A DNA stretch of 64,000 bases from Annona cherimola (GCA_030490835.1 CM059974.1:3169501-3233500); one strand, 5' to 3'; shown: positions 12,153-29,683, counted from the first letter of the stretch. Notes: a model not told the origin generated them from the sequence alone. Program-made: numbers and translations.

Positions 12153-13433
12153 AACTATCTAAGTCTGGACTATGATTTGAAAGTTGCATCATGAGTCCTG
12201 CAGTTTCACTGAAGAAGCACCCGTATTAGAATAAATGATTTAAAATTATTACTTTTGATACGATGAAGTTTAAAGTTGAAATAATGATGGGTGACAGGAA
12301 TAATTTCAATAAGCCGAAATTATAATAAATTTTAGCCTATGTTATGAAGAGTCCCGATTCAATACCTACTTTCCCTTTCCCTTGAGCCCGGATTGCAATA
12401 TGCACTTAGTTGTAAATGCAAAGAAAAAGAAAAAAAAAAGTCCGGCACTCAAGTGCAAAACTTTTTTTTATATTTTTAAAATTTTTAATAGAATTGTTAA
12501 TTTAAATACAATAAAGTGCATTTGAAAATAAATGGAATTTTTCAAAAAAAATTTGTTGAAAAGTTTCTAAAATATGAGAAAATAATATAATATGATAGTG
12601 ATAATAATAAACAATGATGAGAATAAAGTTAAAATAGATACGTTGATCAAATGTGTAGTGTGGAGAAATGATTGAAATGTGAAAAATAATTTACAATGAA
12701 ATATTTGTAAAGATTGAAAAAATTTAGATTGTCAACTTTTTGTGATTGTCAAATATACCCTTTTAATTGATAAATCAAGTTTTACCATTTTTGAAAATGA
12801 GAATATATTTTTAATTTTCAAAATGAGCATACTTTAGTAATTTAAAAATGACAAACCTTTTTATTTTAAAAATAATATATATATATATTACCTTTCTTCA
12901 AAAACGATAAAACTTAACACACAAGTTAAATACATTTAAATTAATAATTTTCTAAAAAATTTCAAAATGAGTTTTGCACCTGTGTGAACAAGAGTTTCAA
13001 ACGGGACACCGTTGGAGTTTTTTGAAAGATCACGAAGGTTCAATAAAGATGCAGCGAGTTTTTATTATACTGCATACCTGAGTTTAATTAATTGTATGGC
13101 CGGTTGTAATTTGTCGTACTCTCAATTACATTACAGCCAAGCCACATTTAAATGAAAAATGCTAAACGACAGGGCTAATTACATTTCATTAGTGCATAGG
13201 ACTGATGTTAATTATTTAATATGAATGAGACTTTTAAATTAGAATATGGTTCAACACCGACAAGGCTGCTTTTCAACTAATTGGTACCTTTCAAAATATT
13301 GGCCACGTTGACCTAGAATATTTAATAATATGCTCGTGATCCAAAATATATGCTCTTTGAATTCCGATATCATAGTTACCAAACAAGTATTGTCTAATTT
13401 GGGAATTGGCTCCCTATAATTGTTCGATTACAT
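12153..13433. other. AT-rich intergenic sequence with decayed repeats
   Basis: A decayed Tourist-like segment lies at about 12535-12775 and a foldback-like segment at 12770-12990. No gene is recognised. Confidence 0.5.
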
Positions 13434-13890
13434 AGGTTAACGGTAAAATTCCTCTTATACATACAGTAGTTGTCAGTAACTCCGTCCTAACTATTATATT
13501 TCAAAATTTTCTTTTTGTACTTGTAGTATTTCACTCTAAATTTGTATCATACTAGTCAAAACAATAATTAATTACTCATTGAATGATTTTATATATTTAT
13601 AATTTCTTTATTGAAATAATTCAGCCTGATATGATTTAATCAATGTTGATAAATAATTAATTCTGGCATCGAATTATTCAAATATTACATTAGGGCTACA
13701 TTATTTTAATTAGTAAAAATTTAAAAGGTAAAATCGTCTTTTTCAATAGGGTAGTTAATAATTATTTTGATTGTATGGGTATGATAATAATTTAGGGTAA
13801 AATTTTATGGATATAACAAGAATTTTTGAAATGTTATAAATACATTAAAAATTAGGACTAAATGTTGCGTGCATAGGAGAAAATTTTCCT
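13434..13890. mobile_element. Foldback element, family F, copy 1
   Basis: The left arm (GGTAAAATTCCTCTTATACA and onward) matches the complement of the right arm (ending TAGGAGAAAATTTTCC) over about 130 bp with scattered mismatches. Phrases such as GTCAAAACAATAATTAATTA recur in a second element at 15440-16040. No target duplication is resolved. Confidence 0.5.
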
Positions 13891-14639
13891 ATTTTAATTA
13901 ATTATTTTTCTTGTATTCTATGCTTCTCTTTCATATTACTAAACGCTGGAAAGTGGAGAGTAAGAAATTGATGCATGCTCGTTGTATGACACTGAAGGCC
14001 CACCGGCGCTCGTTTTCAATTAAGGACTATTTGCATTTGCATCTCTGTTTTTTTTTTTTTTTTTTTTTACTATTTTGCGATTTCGATTACCTCATAGTTA
14101 TTGTTGTTGCAATTTGCAAAAGCCTCCCTGTGAACTTTGTAAAAAACTCCTGTTATTAGTAGTTGTAAAAAAGAATGTCAGTGATGATGCGAGTAAAAAT
14201 GAAAAAAAAATATTTTTACTAGTAAAATATAAATAATGATACGAAATAAGATAACTATTAATAGAAATAGTATATTAGTTGATGAAGGGGAAAAAAAGCT
14301 TTCATCCACCTTTTACTTCTGAGTAGATTTTATCTCTTTCATATTCTCTTAAAATAAATACACGAGTGCGAAAACAAAAATGTCTGCAAGAAAATACTAT
14401 GAAGGATAGTTTAAAAAGAAAAAAGATAAATCTACTTTTTAGAGGAAAAAGGTAGAATTATTTGAAATATAGGTATTCCATGATGGGTGGATTTAAATAA
14501 TAGAAAGAGGGTACACTAGGAGAAGATGCCAATAAATTAGTTATTTTAATCCCTGTTTCAGATGAACACATATGATCCATATGGTTTGAATATGATTTAT
14601 TTTGTAATTTTCGAAACTTAAACGCTCCATTTTAAAAAT

Positions 14640-15360
14640 CCTGAAACCCAAGAGGCCTACTTTGCAATTAGGCAAAGTTATTGGGTTGATTTTGCAAAAA
14701 GCCCCGACAGGATGAAATGGGTTGGATAAAGTGGAAAAGTGGAAAACCATGTGCGGACTCTGCGCATGACATCCTTCAATTCCCTACGCGCGAATACCGC
14801 CCCCCTTTGCGACAAAACTTATCGAGCCGTTGGATCGGTTGAGCTTTGGCAGCCACGGAAAAATCAGCAATAATTTGGATCGTGCGTGTGGGGACGACCC
14901 AACCTCTCCGATTTTGTGGAAAATATCCAATGGGATTCGCGCAGTTGATTTTGAAGATGTAATTACCAATTCGCCATACGCACACACTGCACTAAAAAGG
15001 ATCCACACCGCTGATTAGTGTCCCAAGCCCCAGTAAATCTCATGTTATTAAAATGATTACTGTTCTTTCGCCTACCTAATCATTCTTCTCCCCCTGACTG
15101 CATTTGCACCTTTTGGCCTTTCGCTTTTGAAAGGTAGCTGGTGTCTTGGATCTTTGAAGGGTGGGTGGATGAATCCTCTGAATCCAAAGACCTCCACTTT
15201 CCAGAGAGGCTGGCAATTGGTGGGCACATACCCAAATCATTTAAGGTGGTGGTAAAAAAAAAAAAAGAAAGAGGCATTGGAGACAACGGACGCAAAAGGT
15301 TTGAACCTTACCGGGTCTTTTTTGCAAAATCCGGGGACACCTGTGCCAAAACATAAGTAT
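14640..15360. other. Higher-GC low-copy patch, unassigned
   Basis: GC is clearly above the surrounding AT-rich DNA and sequence complexity is normal. Short open frames of 60-74 codons exist on both strands (for example 14830-15018 plus and 14784-15008 minus), but none shows a recognisable domain and they overlap one another. It could be a promoter or first-exon relic, or a diverged transposon. Confidence 0.35.
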
Positions 15361-15439
15361 GCACGTTTACAGGGACTATTTTGTAAGAACCCAACTTTCT
15401 AAAAAGAAATTAACGGAAAGAACCAGCTTTGTTAACTTA

Positions 15440-16040
15440 AACTTATGAGTTTACAGCCAAAAGAGAAACCAAAGGCTGAAGAAAACAAAGTTAAAATCCT
15501 TTTTTACCAAATGCAGGTGATAAATGTCACACGCTGCTGGGTGACGTAAAACTAAAATTAAAAAATAGTAAAAATTTCTCTTATGCTGTAATATTTGCTC
15601 ATAGTTTCTAATATACTTACAACTTTCAAAAATTCTTTTTACACTCATAACATTTCATCCAAAATTTCTATCATATTCGTACAGTCAAAACAATTATTAA
15701 TTATCCAATTGAAAAGACAAATTTACCCTTTTAAGTTTTTCTTAATTGAAATCATTTAGATAGAATATGATATTTGAATCACTTGAAGTCATATGTTTAA
15801 CAACATCAATTGAGTCATCTAAAGATTGAATTGTTTCTTTCATCAAAAAAAAAAAAAAAGATTGAATTGTTTCAATTAAAAAATTATGAAGGGGCAAAAT
15901 TGTCTTTTCAATATAATTATGGTTTTGATTGCACAAGTACAATAGAAATTTAAAATGAAATATTTTTAGTAAAAAAGAATTTTTGAAATATTGTAAATAT
16001 AAAAGAAATTATGACAAATGCTATGAGTACAAGAAAAAGT
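15440..16040. mobile_element. Foldback element, family F, copy 2
   Basis: Inverted similarity links the left side (GTACAGTCAAAACAATTATT) with the right side (ATAATTATGGTTTTGATTGC). Its phrases also match copy 1 at 13434-13890. The interior holds an A15 run near 15845. No coding sequence is seen. Confidence 0.45.
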
Positions 16041-16339
16041 TTTTCAAAAATAAATAAAAGATGAGAGTATTCATGGGAAAGATATGCAATTTGACGAGTA
16101 TGATGACTTCTTACAACCTTCGTATTCTCAATTTCCCACAAGTGGTAAGTCCGTCAGCTACTAAAAATATTTGTTTATCCAATAAAAAATATATTTTTTC
16201 TTTTTTGTTGATGGAACTAAAGATATATTTTTTTATGCAGAAAGATATATGTTTTAAGTAACCTAATTTTGCAAAACAACAATTGGTTTGTACTAAAAAA
16301 AGTAACCTAATTTAATCCTTTAAGGTCAAAAGGTTTAAG

Positions 16340-16690
16340 GATTTTGATATCATGTACCCGGATATACTTAGCTTCAGTGCACTCAGGTGTATTTGACTTT
16401 TTTGTATTTTTTGAATTTTTTTACAAGACTATTAATCTAAGTGTATTTAACATGTATATCAATTTTTGCCATTTTAAACTTTTAGATATTTTTAAAAATT
16501 TTCAAAATCAGTGGCATTTTAATCTTTTTAAATTACTAAAATGCCAATGATTTTAAAAAATTCAAAAAAATCTAAAAATCTTCAAAAATAGTAAAAATTA
16601 ATACACAGGTTAAGTACACTTAAATTAACATTAGTGGAAAAAATTTTCAAAAAAATACAAAAAATGAGTATTTACCTAAGTGCGTGATAT
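16340..16690. mobile_element. Foldback MITE, family E
   Basis: The left end CTTCAGTGCACTCAGGTG is mirrored imperfectly on the right near 16665-16685. The inner arms carry GTATTTAACATGTATATCAA and its complement around a centre near 16525. It is one of several family E copies in the window. Confidence 0.55.
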
Positions 16691-17777
16691 CATATTCCAA
16701 GATTTAATATATAGTATTTCAATATAATAACTTTACATTTATAGTTAAAGGTTGCAAGGAAATGATTCTATATAACCACTTCCGATTAAGATTTTGATGT
16801 TTTGCAGAAAATCAAATTTATTAATCATATTTAATATTATTTTTCAAGTAAAAAGACCAAGTTTCATTCAAATCAAGTATATGTGTGTGCCCAATTTGTT
16901 GAAAAATATATATTCGTGTGTAAATTATAAAAAATATTTAGATGCATTTGCATGTATATTAAAATGTAATAATGCTTTATAGAGTTATTTATCTATATAT
17001 TAATAATATTTTAGATGATTTAAATGTTGAATAATATAACTTTAAAATTAATATTTAGCAATAACCTATTTTATTACATTGATTTTATGCATTTTTAAAA
17101 TGAGATATGTCCATGGTGATATTAGACAATTAAAAGAATTTTTATGGTAATATAAAATATGCTCACTACAACAAATAGAGGGAATTTTTCATTAAACATT
17201 AATGAGGTTACATTGATGATGAGTTTCTATGGTTAAATGAGGCTTGCATATATAAAAATAAATTAAATGGCCGATTTTGATATGAAGTTGAATAGAGAAT
17301 TTTGGTACAACTCATTGTATACGTACATTTGAGAGTTGAGGTTTCATAAAACTTTAACAATATTTTACAACTACATTCGGTCAGTTATATTTAATATTAT
17401 TTGTTTAGCAAGAAAATTAAGTTCTATCCGAAATCAAAGATCTATATTTGCTTTAAAAATATATTAACATGTAACTTACCAAAATGTTTAAATTTATTTA
17501 TATATGCATTAAAATACAACAACAATTATAGAATCATTTGTTCACATAATAATCAGATTTTAAACTAATTACATGTTGAAAATATAATTTGACAATTCAC
17601 ATTGAATATCAAACCATTGAATTTTATACATTTATACATGAGGGATTGAATTTACTATTATTCATTGAGATAATGCAACATGTATGTGGTTTATATTATT
17701 CTACTACATTAAGATATTTATTATTATTTACTTTTTATTAATATTCGCGAAAATGACATTGAATAGAGTTCATTCCC
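16691..17777. repeat. Diverged family D repeats, no gene
   Basis: Phrases such as CCAAGTTTCATTCAAATCAA and the following 150 bp recur at 36815-37000, and related sequence occurs at 33453-33817 and 34937-35330. These look like old copies of one non-autonomous family. There is no coding content. Confidence 0.45.
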
Positions 17778-17911
17778 ACATTAGACAATAAGCTCTTGTA
17801 TCCTCACAGATGACAAACTTCTATCTTCATTTTTCCCCACTACGAGTTTCGAACCTGCGTCCAACTGGTACAATGGTTTCGTATATTTTACGTTATTTGT
17901 TGCACACACAC

Positions 17912-17915
<4 letters not shown>

Positions 17916-17958
<43 letters not shown>
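17916..17958. repeat. (AT)n microsatellite forming the tail of a SINE
   Basis: About 20 AT units followed by T8. On the minus strand this reads as an A-rich then AT-rich 3' tail of the SINE at 17921-18075. Confidence 0.85.
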
Positions 17959-17961
<3 letters not shown>

Positions 17962-18075
17962 TTTTGATTTTGCCAGAGCAATACCTGCTCAATGGCAACT
18001 GCAGACGGGATTCGAATCCCGGTGGGTGGGCACGAAGCCCCCATGCGAAACCAACCGCCCTATGGGCAGGTTCGC
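17921..18075 (-). mobile_element. tRNA-derived SINE with 12-bp target duplication (minus orientation)
   Basis: Read on the minus strand, it starts GCGAACCTGCCC, has a box A-like GGGCGGTTGG, then a box B-like GGGATTCGAATCCC about 35 nt later, and ends in an A8 then (AT)n tail. It is flanked by CACATATTATAT at 17909-17920 and 18076-18087, a perfect 12-bp direct repeat. Internal pol III boxes, an A/AT-rich tail and a duplication of this size define a SINE insertion. A second box B-like GGTTCGAAACTC on the minus strand near 17845-17856 suggests a partial SINE next to it. Confidence 0.75.
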
Positions 18076-18283
18076 CACATATTATATTATTCCATTGCCG
18101 GTTGTCTTCTGCCGCCCACGGATGTACCTAATAAATACATGGAACTACCAAATGTAAATTCCCAACAATTTCAACCAATTTCCCTCGGGTATTGGTTGGA
18201 AGATCACAGCCGTCCATCTGATTTAGGGACGAAATCAATATGCGAACACCCAAAATCCTTGCTGACAACGTTCTGGAGGTGGG

Positions 18284-18552
18284 ACCATCGGTTGGTCAGC
18301 GCAGTCGGCATAAGTCTCTCGGGCAGCGCTGTCACGGGTTCGAATCCAGCAATTGGATTTCGGCCCGTTCGTGGGAGCAAAGTGGTCTCCCGTCGTTCGT
18401 GGGAGCAGAGTGGTCTCCCGTTTAATTGTTGAAAGTTGTGTCTTCCTGTTTACTTGGTGGAGCAGTGTCTCTAAATTTGTAAGAATGTCTCTGACCTTCG
18501 GTGTAATATGTGTTGAGATGTATGTAAATATCTCCCAATCAAAAAAAAAAAA
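18284..18552 (+). mobile_element. tRNA-derived SINE with about 17-bp target duplication (plus orientation)
   Basis: The body opens with box A-like TGGTCAGCGCAGTCGG (18294-18309), followed by box B-like GGGTTCGAATCC (18329-18340), and ends in a poly(A) run at 18541-18554. The flanks are AACGTTCTGGAGGTGGG (18267-18283) and AACGTTATGGAGGTGGG (18553-18569), differing at one base. The interior contains a 28-bp tandem duplication. Open frames across it are not genes. Decayed relatives are seen near 31597-31670 and 44255-44370. Confidence 0.8.
18366..18420. repeat. 28-bp tandem duplication inside the SINE
   Basis: Two copies of CGTTCGTGGGAGCARAGTGG plus TCTCCCGT follow each other directly, differing at one base in the first 25. 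The duplication lies downstream of box B. Confidence 0.8.
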
Positions 18553-18689
18553 AACGTTATGGAGGTGGGCAAAACTAGCTTTTTATGTTAGTCCAATTAC
18601 AGAAGAAATATTCTCCTGTGTTGGAGGAGAAATGCACCAACCACCTTTGGAAATTAAATCAGGTTTTTTATTCTTTAAACTATGAATTA

Positions 18690-19700
18690 ACTCTTGTTAA
18701 TTATATTGTGTCTGGTTATGAATAATAATAATAATTAAAAGAAAAAGTTAATGGCCAAACGGAAAAGCCGCGTTTTGGGTCTACTCATAAATGATTACAA
18801 CCCTGTTAATTATGCTTAATTTATATTATTTTTACGAAGTTTAAATTAACTCTTCTTAGATCCTCATATATCCCGTCAAAGATAAACCCCCTGCATAGAC
18901 GATTTAAAATTTTTCCAATGGAAAAGACAGAAATAAAACTAACTGACATAAATAAATATTTTATCAAAAAAGGGGAAGCCCATATTGTTCGATTGGTTCA
19001 TAGGAAAGAAAAAACTTCTCCGGGAAAAAGAACTTACATCTTTTGATCTGAATACCAACCATTATAGATATATATATATGAGTACTGATCTTCTACGACC
19101 GGTCGGGGATTTCCGACCGGTCAAAAAATGTTTTTTTTTTATTTTTTTTTTTTGAAAAATAATTTTATAAACATGTTAATCTAGTTATATTTAATCTATA
19201 AACCAAGTTTTACCATTTTTGGATATGTATATATATTTATTTTGAATTTTTAAATACAGGAGTATTTAAGTCATTTTAAGATATATATATATATACATCT
19301 TTTGATCTGAATACCAACCATTATAGATATATATATATATATATATATACTCCCATCATTTCCTCTAAAGAAAAAAAATCATACGTTCTATCTTTTACTT
19401 GGTTATCTTGCTGCTGATACAATTGCGCAGCCTGTCGGCATCCTTCCCGTCCATTTTCTTGCGCCCCTTTTCATGCTATATAATAAATCCAAACAGGAAT
19501 CAACCCAATCCAGTGTTTGATTGAATTCCATCAGTGAAAATTTCGGCAATCTTCTATAATTTGAAGCTGTTCCTCAGCTGATGCTTAATAATACATCACA
19601 TATTGCTATTACTGCAACTAATGGAGAGATCGAAGTTTTTATCATGATCAATGGCCAACTGTTGTTATTCTACACTACAAGATGAATGAAACATGATGAT
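18690..19700. other. Intergenic sequence downstream of the ABCC gene, with a partial foldback element
   Basis: The only structured part is 19036-19340, where a 44-bp direct repeat brackets a half foldback element that carries GACCGGTCGGGGATTTCCG. The rest shows no gene. The 3' untranslated part of the ABCC gene probably extends into 19700-19850. Confidence 0.45.
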
Positions 19701-19850
19701 CTCCACCCTCAGAACTTCTCATGCACAGGCAAAGTAGCCGGTGTCGAAATTGAAAGAGTGAGCTATACCCGATTGAAGTCGATCCCCACCTGGTAAGAAT
19801 CAGGTTCCATTCTTTCTGCCCATCCTGTTCCAAAATTCCTTGCCTCTGTC

Positions 19851-25979
<6,129 letters not shown>

Positions 25980-26585
25980 GGAGGAAGTGAAGCTGTACTA
26001 AGTTCCGTGACAAAGAACAAACAATTCAATTGCATTGGCATCCTTCTTCTTTTTAAAACTAGAGCATGTTTAATTCAAATGGAAAATTCTACCAGATGAA
26101 AGAGGAAACCTAAGAATAGATTCTAAGCCAGTAGTTGAGTTATTTAGATTATTTGGCCGAAAGTAATATCAAAATAGATAGAAGTATAATGGCTGGCATG
26201 TTTGCCAGTGAAACATGACCATCACCGAACAAACAAGATCATCGTCGTCGTCGTCGTCATTGTCGTCAAGAGACCACCAAAATTTTCAATTGAACTAGTT
26301 CCATAAAATTATTTCCCTATTCAATTTGGAGTGGACTACCAGAGGTACTAGACCAAGGTGATCGTGCTACCATTAGTATTGATAAATGAGCAAAATTCTA
26401 GGCCATTTGGTGAACAGCGTAGGTAAGGCTCATGATAGAAACTTCTAAAATCTTGAGATAGTTAATAATTTTAACCTTTTCCAAAATTACTAATCCTTCC
26501 CACTAAAAGCACTTTACGACATTAGGAGAAAAAGATCAAAACTTAAACCATCTGATTTTTCTTACTTAGTGCCACTGTTCACGTT
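25980..26585 (-). promoter_or_regulatory. Probable 5' exon and promoter region of the ABCC gene, unresolved
   Basis: A plausible splice acceptor CAG lies at 25993-25995 (exon would start 25992), preceded by pyrimidine-richer sequence. No upstream exon with ATG and a strong donor could be chosen. A short CGT/GTC trinucleotide repeat lies at about 26237-26270. Confidence 0.35.
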
Positions 26586-27000
26586 CTTTGTACAGACTAT
26601 TGTTATGTACATCAGTGGTCCCAGAATTCGTAGACAGGCATTGTATTGTTAGTCTCTCCCACACAAACAATGCCTGTTATGTACAGCAAAAGTACATCAA
26701 CCATATACGGAGATTGACCATACCAGCACCCATCAGACAATCTCGGCCAGCAGGATTTTTTGACCAGCATGACTATCTTGACCAGCACGGATCAATCTTT
26801 CTGCTCAAAATACTTGCTGCCCAGGATTCGTCTAAAAACTATTCGGTGGGCCACTGGAGCGGAAAAACCAGGAATCAACTGAGTGCGATAATGGAGGAAA
26901 TTTTGGGGATGGATGATGGAACATTGGAGAGAAAAAAGAGTCATGACAACTTTCTTTGTATGTGAATAGAGACTATCGCTCCAAGATATGACACTCTTTT
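26586..27000. other. Unassigned intergenic segment with an open frame, probably non-coding
   Basis: A 125-codon plus-strand frame covers 26588-26965. It has no recognisable domain, no obvious low-complexity bias and no family resemblance. The phrase GACCAGCA repeats three times around 26720-26790. I regard the frame as chance, with low certainty. Confidence 0.3.
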
Positions 27001-27224
27001 TTTTTTTGAAGGCAAGCTATGACAAAAACACAGAAAGTGTAAATAAAACCCAAATAAGCTTTTTTTTTCATCAAAAAAACAAAAATAAACTTTTTACATA
27101 AAAATAAAGAAGAAGATGGTATATATAATGCTGCAAAAAAAAACAGAGTAGGTAAGGGCGGATAAATATTACACGGGAGAAAAATAATAGGCTTTCACAC
27201 TCCATCGCTTCTGCATAATTCACA

Positions 27225-27245
27225 CCCCCCCCCCCCCCCCCCCCC
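27225..27245. repeat. Poly(C) run of 21, followed by poly(A)
   Basis: Twenty-one consecutive C, then nine A. Long C/G homopolymers are rare in AT-rich plant DNA and are prone to length error in sequencing. Confidence 0.9.
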
Positions 27246-27369
27246 AAAAAAAAACAAACAAAGATTGTACCAGGATCGAAAGCTTCAACAGGCACCGAAT
27301 TTCCATTATATGCATAACACAAGCATTGAAAATCTAAGCAAAAACAATCATCCAGATTCATACTCTTCT

Positions 27370-28030
27370 TCGACATCATTCTGTGGTGTCTCCAGCAACA
27401 CAACTACAGAGCGAAATCTCCAAAGCAAAACACCACAGAATGCTAGGCAGAGATGGATTAGGATCACTGAGAGTCCAAATGGGCAAGCCAAGATTCTCAG
27501 CAAAGATTAGTTCTATGACAAACTTGGTGAAGAAATCCAGATAGAACCTATGAAAGCTAGCCAACAACCGAAAAAACCCATGCAAAATATCTTACTTGAT
27601 GCAATATCTTCGTCCAGCATGTCTTCTTGAAATGTGAACAAGACCCACCACTCACAACTCTTCAGAAGCTGCTGCTGCTGCTGTTGCAATAAGATGAGAG
27701 GCAGCAGCGAAGGCCGAAATGGTTTGCAGCAAAAGCCAATGCAGGGTGATGGCAGGACTTATGAAGGAGAGAGTGCAAGGAAGATTCGGAGAACCCAGAG
27801 CTCATATCGATCTGCTTGCACAAAAATGAAGTCATTTCTAAATTGCGTGAGCAGGCATGAAAACGATGTCCGCCATCATCTCTTACGTGGCGCATGAAAG
27901 CCAAACCGTCGCTTAGTCTGTTGAAACTTATATGAATCATGTCATCTTCGGACCACATACACAGGTAGCACGATCGTCTGATTAGTGCGGTTAGTAAGCC
28001 GAAAATCGAATGGGGAAAAACCATATTTTT
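27370..28030 (-). other. Possible transcription unit or pseudogene, minus strand, unresolved
   Basis: GC and complexity exceed the surroundings. An ATG-started frame of 120 codons covers 28024-27662 and ends in poly-Ser. In another frame, sequence from about 27755 down through EDMLDEDIASSKIFCMGFF and LILIHLCLAFCGVLLWRF-like hydrophobic stretches ends in an acidic tail ETPQNDVEEEYESG at about 27362. TAG and TAA stops interrupt it around 27510-27520. A donor-like GTAAG lies at 27595-27591. The pieces could be exons of a small two-helix membrane protein or a decayed copy; I do not recognise the family. Confidence 0.3.
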
Positions 28031-29530
28031 TCACCCATTTTTATCTTAATATTTTGTAAGCTATAACTAACTAGTAAACTCGTTGCCGTTGTTGTTGTTG
28101 TTTCTTTTAGTGATTCTTTCCTTCCACTCACAGAAAACCGAATTTATTTTATCTTTGGGATTCACTTGAGTTCCACGTGTAGAGCGTTTTGATTGTACAT
28201 GCCGTCGTATTTGATAAAATTCTACACTACTTTGCATGTTGACTAATATTTACTTAGTTGAGATGTCAAAAACACCCTCATCGGATACTTGAGTAGGATA
28301 AGCATAAATAATTTTTAAGCAATTTCATGAATTTGTATTTACTATGCCCTACCTTCGATCATGATATGCTATTACAATCTAGAGTTGCATTTGTAAAAAG
28401 GATTGTTTGATTAGGGGTAAAAAATTTGACAAATTTTTTTTGAAGTAAAAGCTGTTAAATTGATAAAAAATAATGTGATATGATAGGGGTAATGATGAGA
28501 TGTAAAGAAAATAAAATTAAAATAGATGGGTTCATTATATGTCTAGTTATGTGGAAATAATTAAAAAGTAGAGTAGTTTGTATAGAAAAATATGAAAAAA
28601 TAATTAAAAAATAAGATAGCTAAGGAGAGTGAAAAGTTTTAGTTCATATTTTTTTAGCCCAACCAAACACACACCCAACAAATCATGATGATGTTTGAAA
28701 ATCATTTTAACTATTATCCATGACTATCATGTTTTATCCTTACTATTTTAAAATTTTAGAATTTTCTCCTTTTATCCTTATTTTACATCCTATTCCAAAA
28801 AGATCAACCAGAAAAGAATTTAAATGAAAAAGAAATATTGCATTGAGTGAGTGTAATATTAATAGGTTTTTTTTATTACAAAGAGCTTCCTAGAGAGATT
28901 TTTGTGAAAAATAAAAATAATTATAGGAAAATCGCTACATGAGTAGCCATTACCTATTATAAACATAAATAAAAATGGTATTTTTGTTTGAGGTAGAATG
29001 GAGGGAAAGAGAATTGAGTGCACAAAGTTAACACCAAATTACTTTATTTTTTTGTTTTCATTATTATTCCTACTTTCTAATTATTTCTTATATCTTTTTA
29101 GAAAATTTTCATATTCTTATACAATTGCTATATTTATTTTTTCTTTATTCAATTTTACTTCTATCATATCCATTCTTTTCCTCTTCATTCTTCTCCGAAC
29201 AAACACACCTTAAAGGTTCTTAGTGTTATGCATACAATTAATTTTTAAAAAGTTGGTTAATAGCAAAAGGTGAATAAAGTGGGGTAAAATTTATTACCAA
29301 AAGGAACATATCTTTTTCCCTTATTGAGTTACTGCGGGTTTAAAAATTAAAACAATTATTTAAAAAAGGAGGACAAAAATATCCTTTTAAATTGTCACAT
29401 TTGAGGATTTAAAGAACCATATCTGTTTGATTTGGAAAAAGGAGAATGAAAAGTTTATATTTCCTTATTATTAGTTATAATTTTCATCTTTACCATTTAA
29501 CTTTATTTACTTTATAGACAATATTAACTC
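28031..29530. other. AT-rich intergenic sequence with decayed Tourist-like copies
   Basis: A degraded Tourist-like copy spans about 28399-28676 (right end CAAACACACACCC) and another fragment lies at about 28960-29215. No gene is seen. Confidence 0.5.
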
Positions 29531-29613
29531 CTTTCATCTAGCCCCATGGAATTTCTTAAAGACTGTCAGCGATGAAAATTACTTTCATCTAGCCCCATTT
29601 AATTTTCATCTTT

Positions 29614-29683
29614 ATCATAGAGTGTATTCGCTGACAGAATTCTATAAAGACCCTAAAAACTGTCAGCGAATACACTCTATGAT
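29614..29683. repeat. Perfect inverted repeat: 24-bp arms, 22-nt loop
   Basis: The arms at 29614-29637 and 29660-29683 are exact complements around a 22-nt loop. Short pieces of the arm (ACTGTCAGCGA) and a 15-bp phrase TTTCATCTAGCCCCA also repeat just upstream (29534-29598). The hairpin could be a small-RNA precursor or a template-switching product. Confidence 0.8.

Noticed and set aside
18329..18340. A tRNA gene, suggested by GGGTTCGAATCC
   Set aside because: There is no cloverleaf: acceptor stem and anticodon arm are absent. The poly(A) tail and target duplication show a SINE.
17781..18685. Several overlapping frames of 87-146 codons
   Set aside because: They run through two SINEs and an AT microsatellite on both strands and have no domain.
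26588..26965. A 125-codon plus-strand frame upstream of the ABCC gene
   Set aside because: No recognisable motif and no family resemblance; frames of this length occur by chance in moderate-GC sequence.
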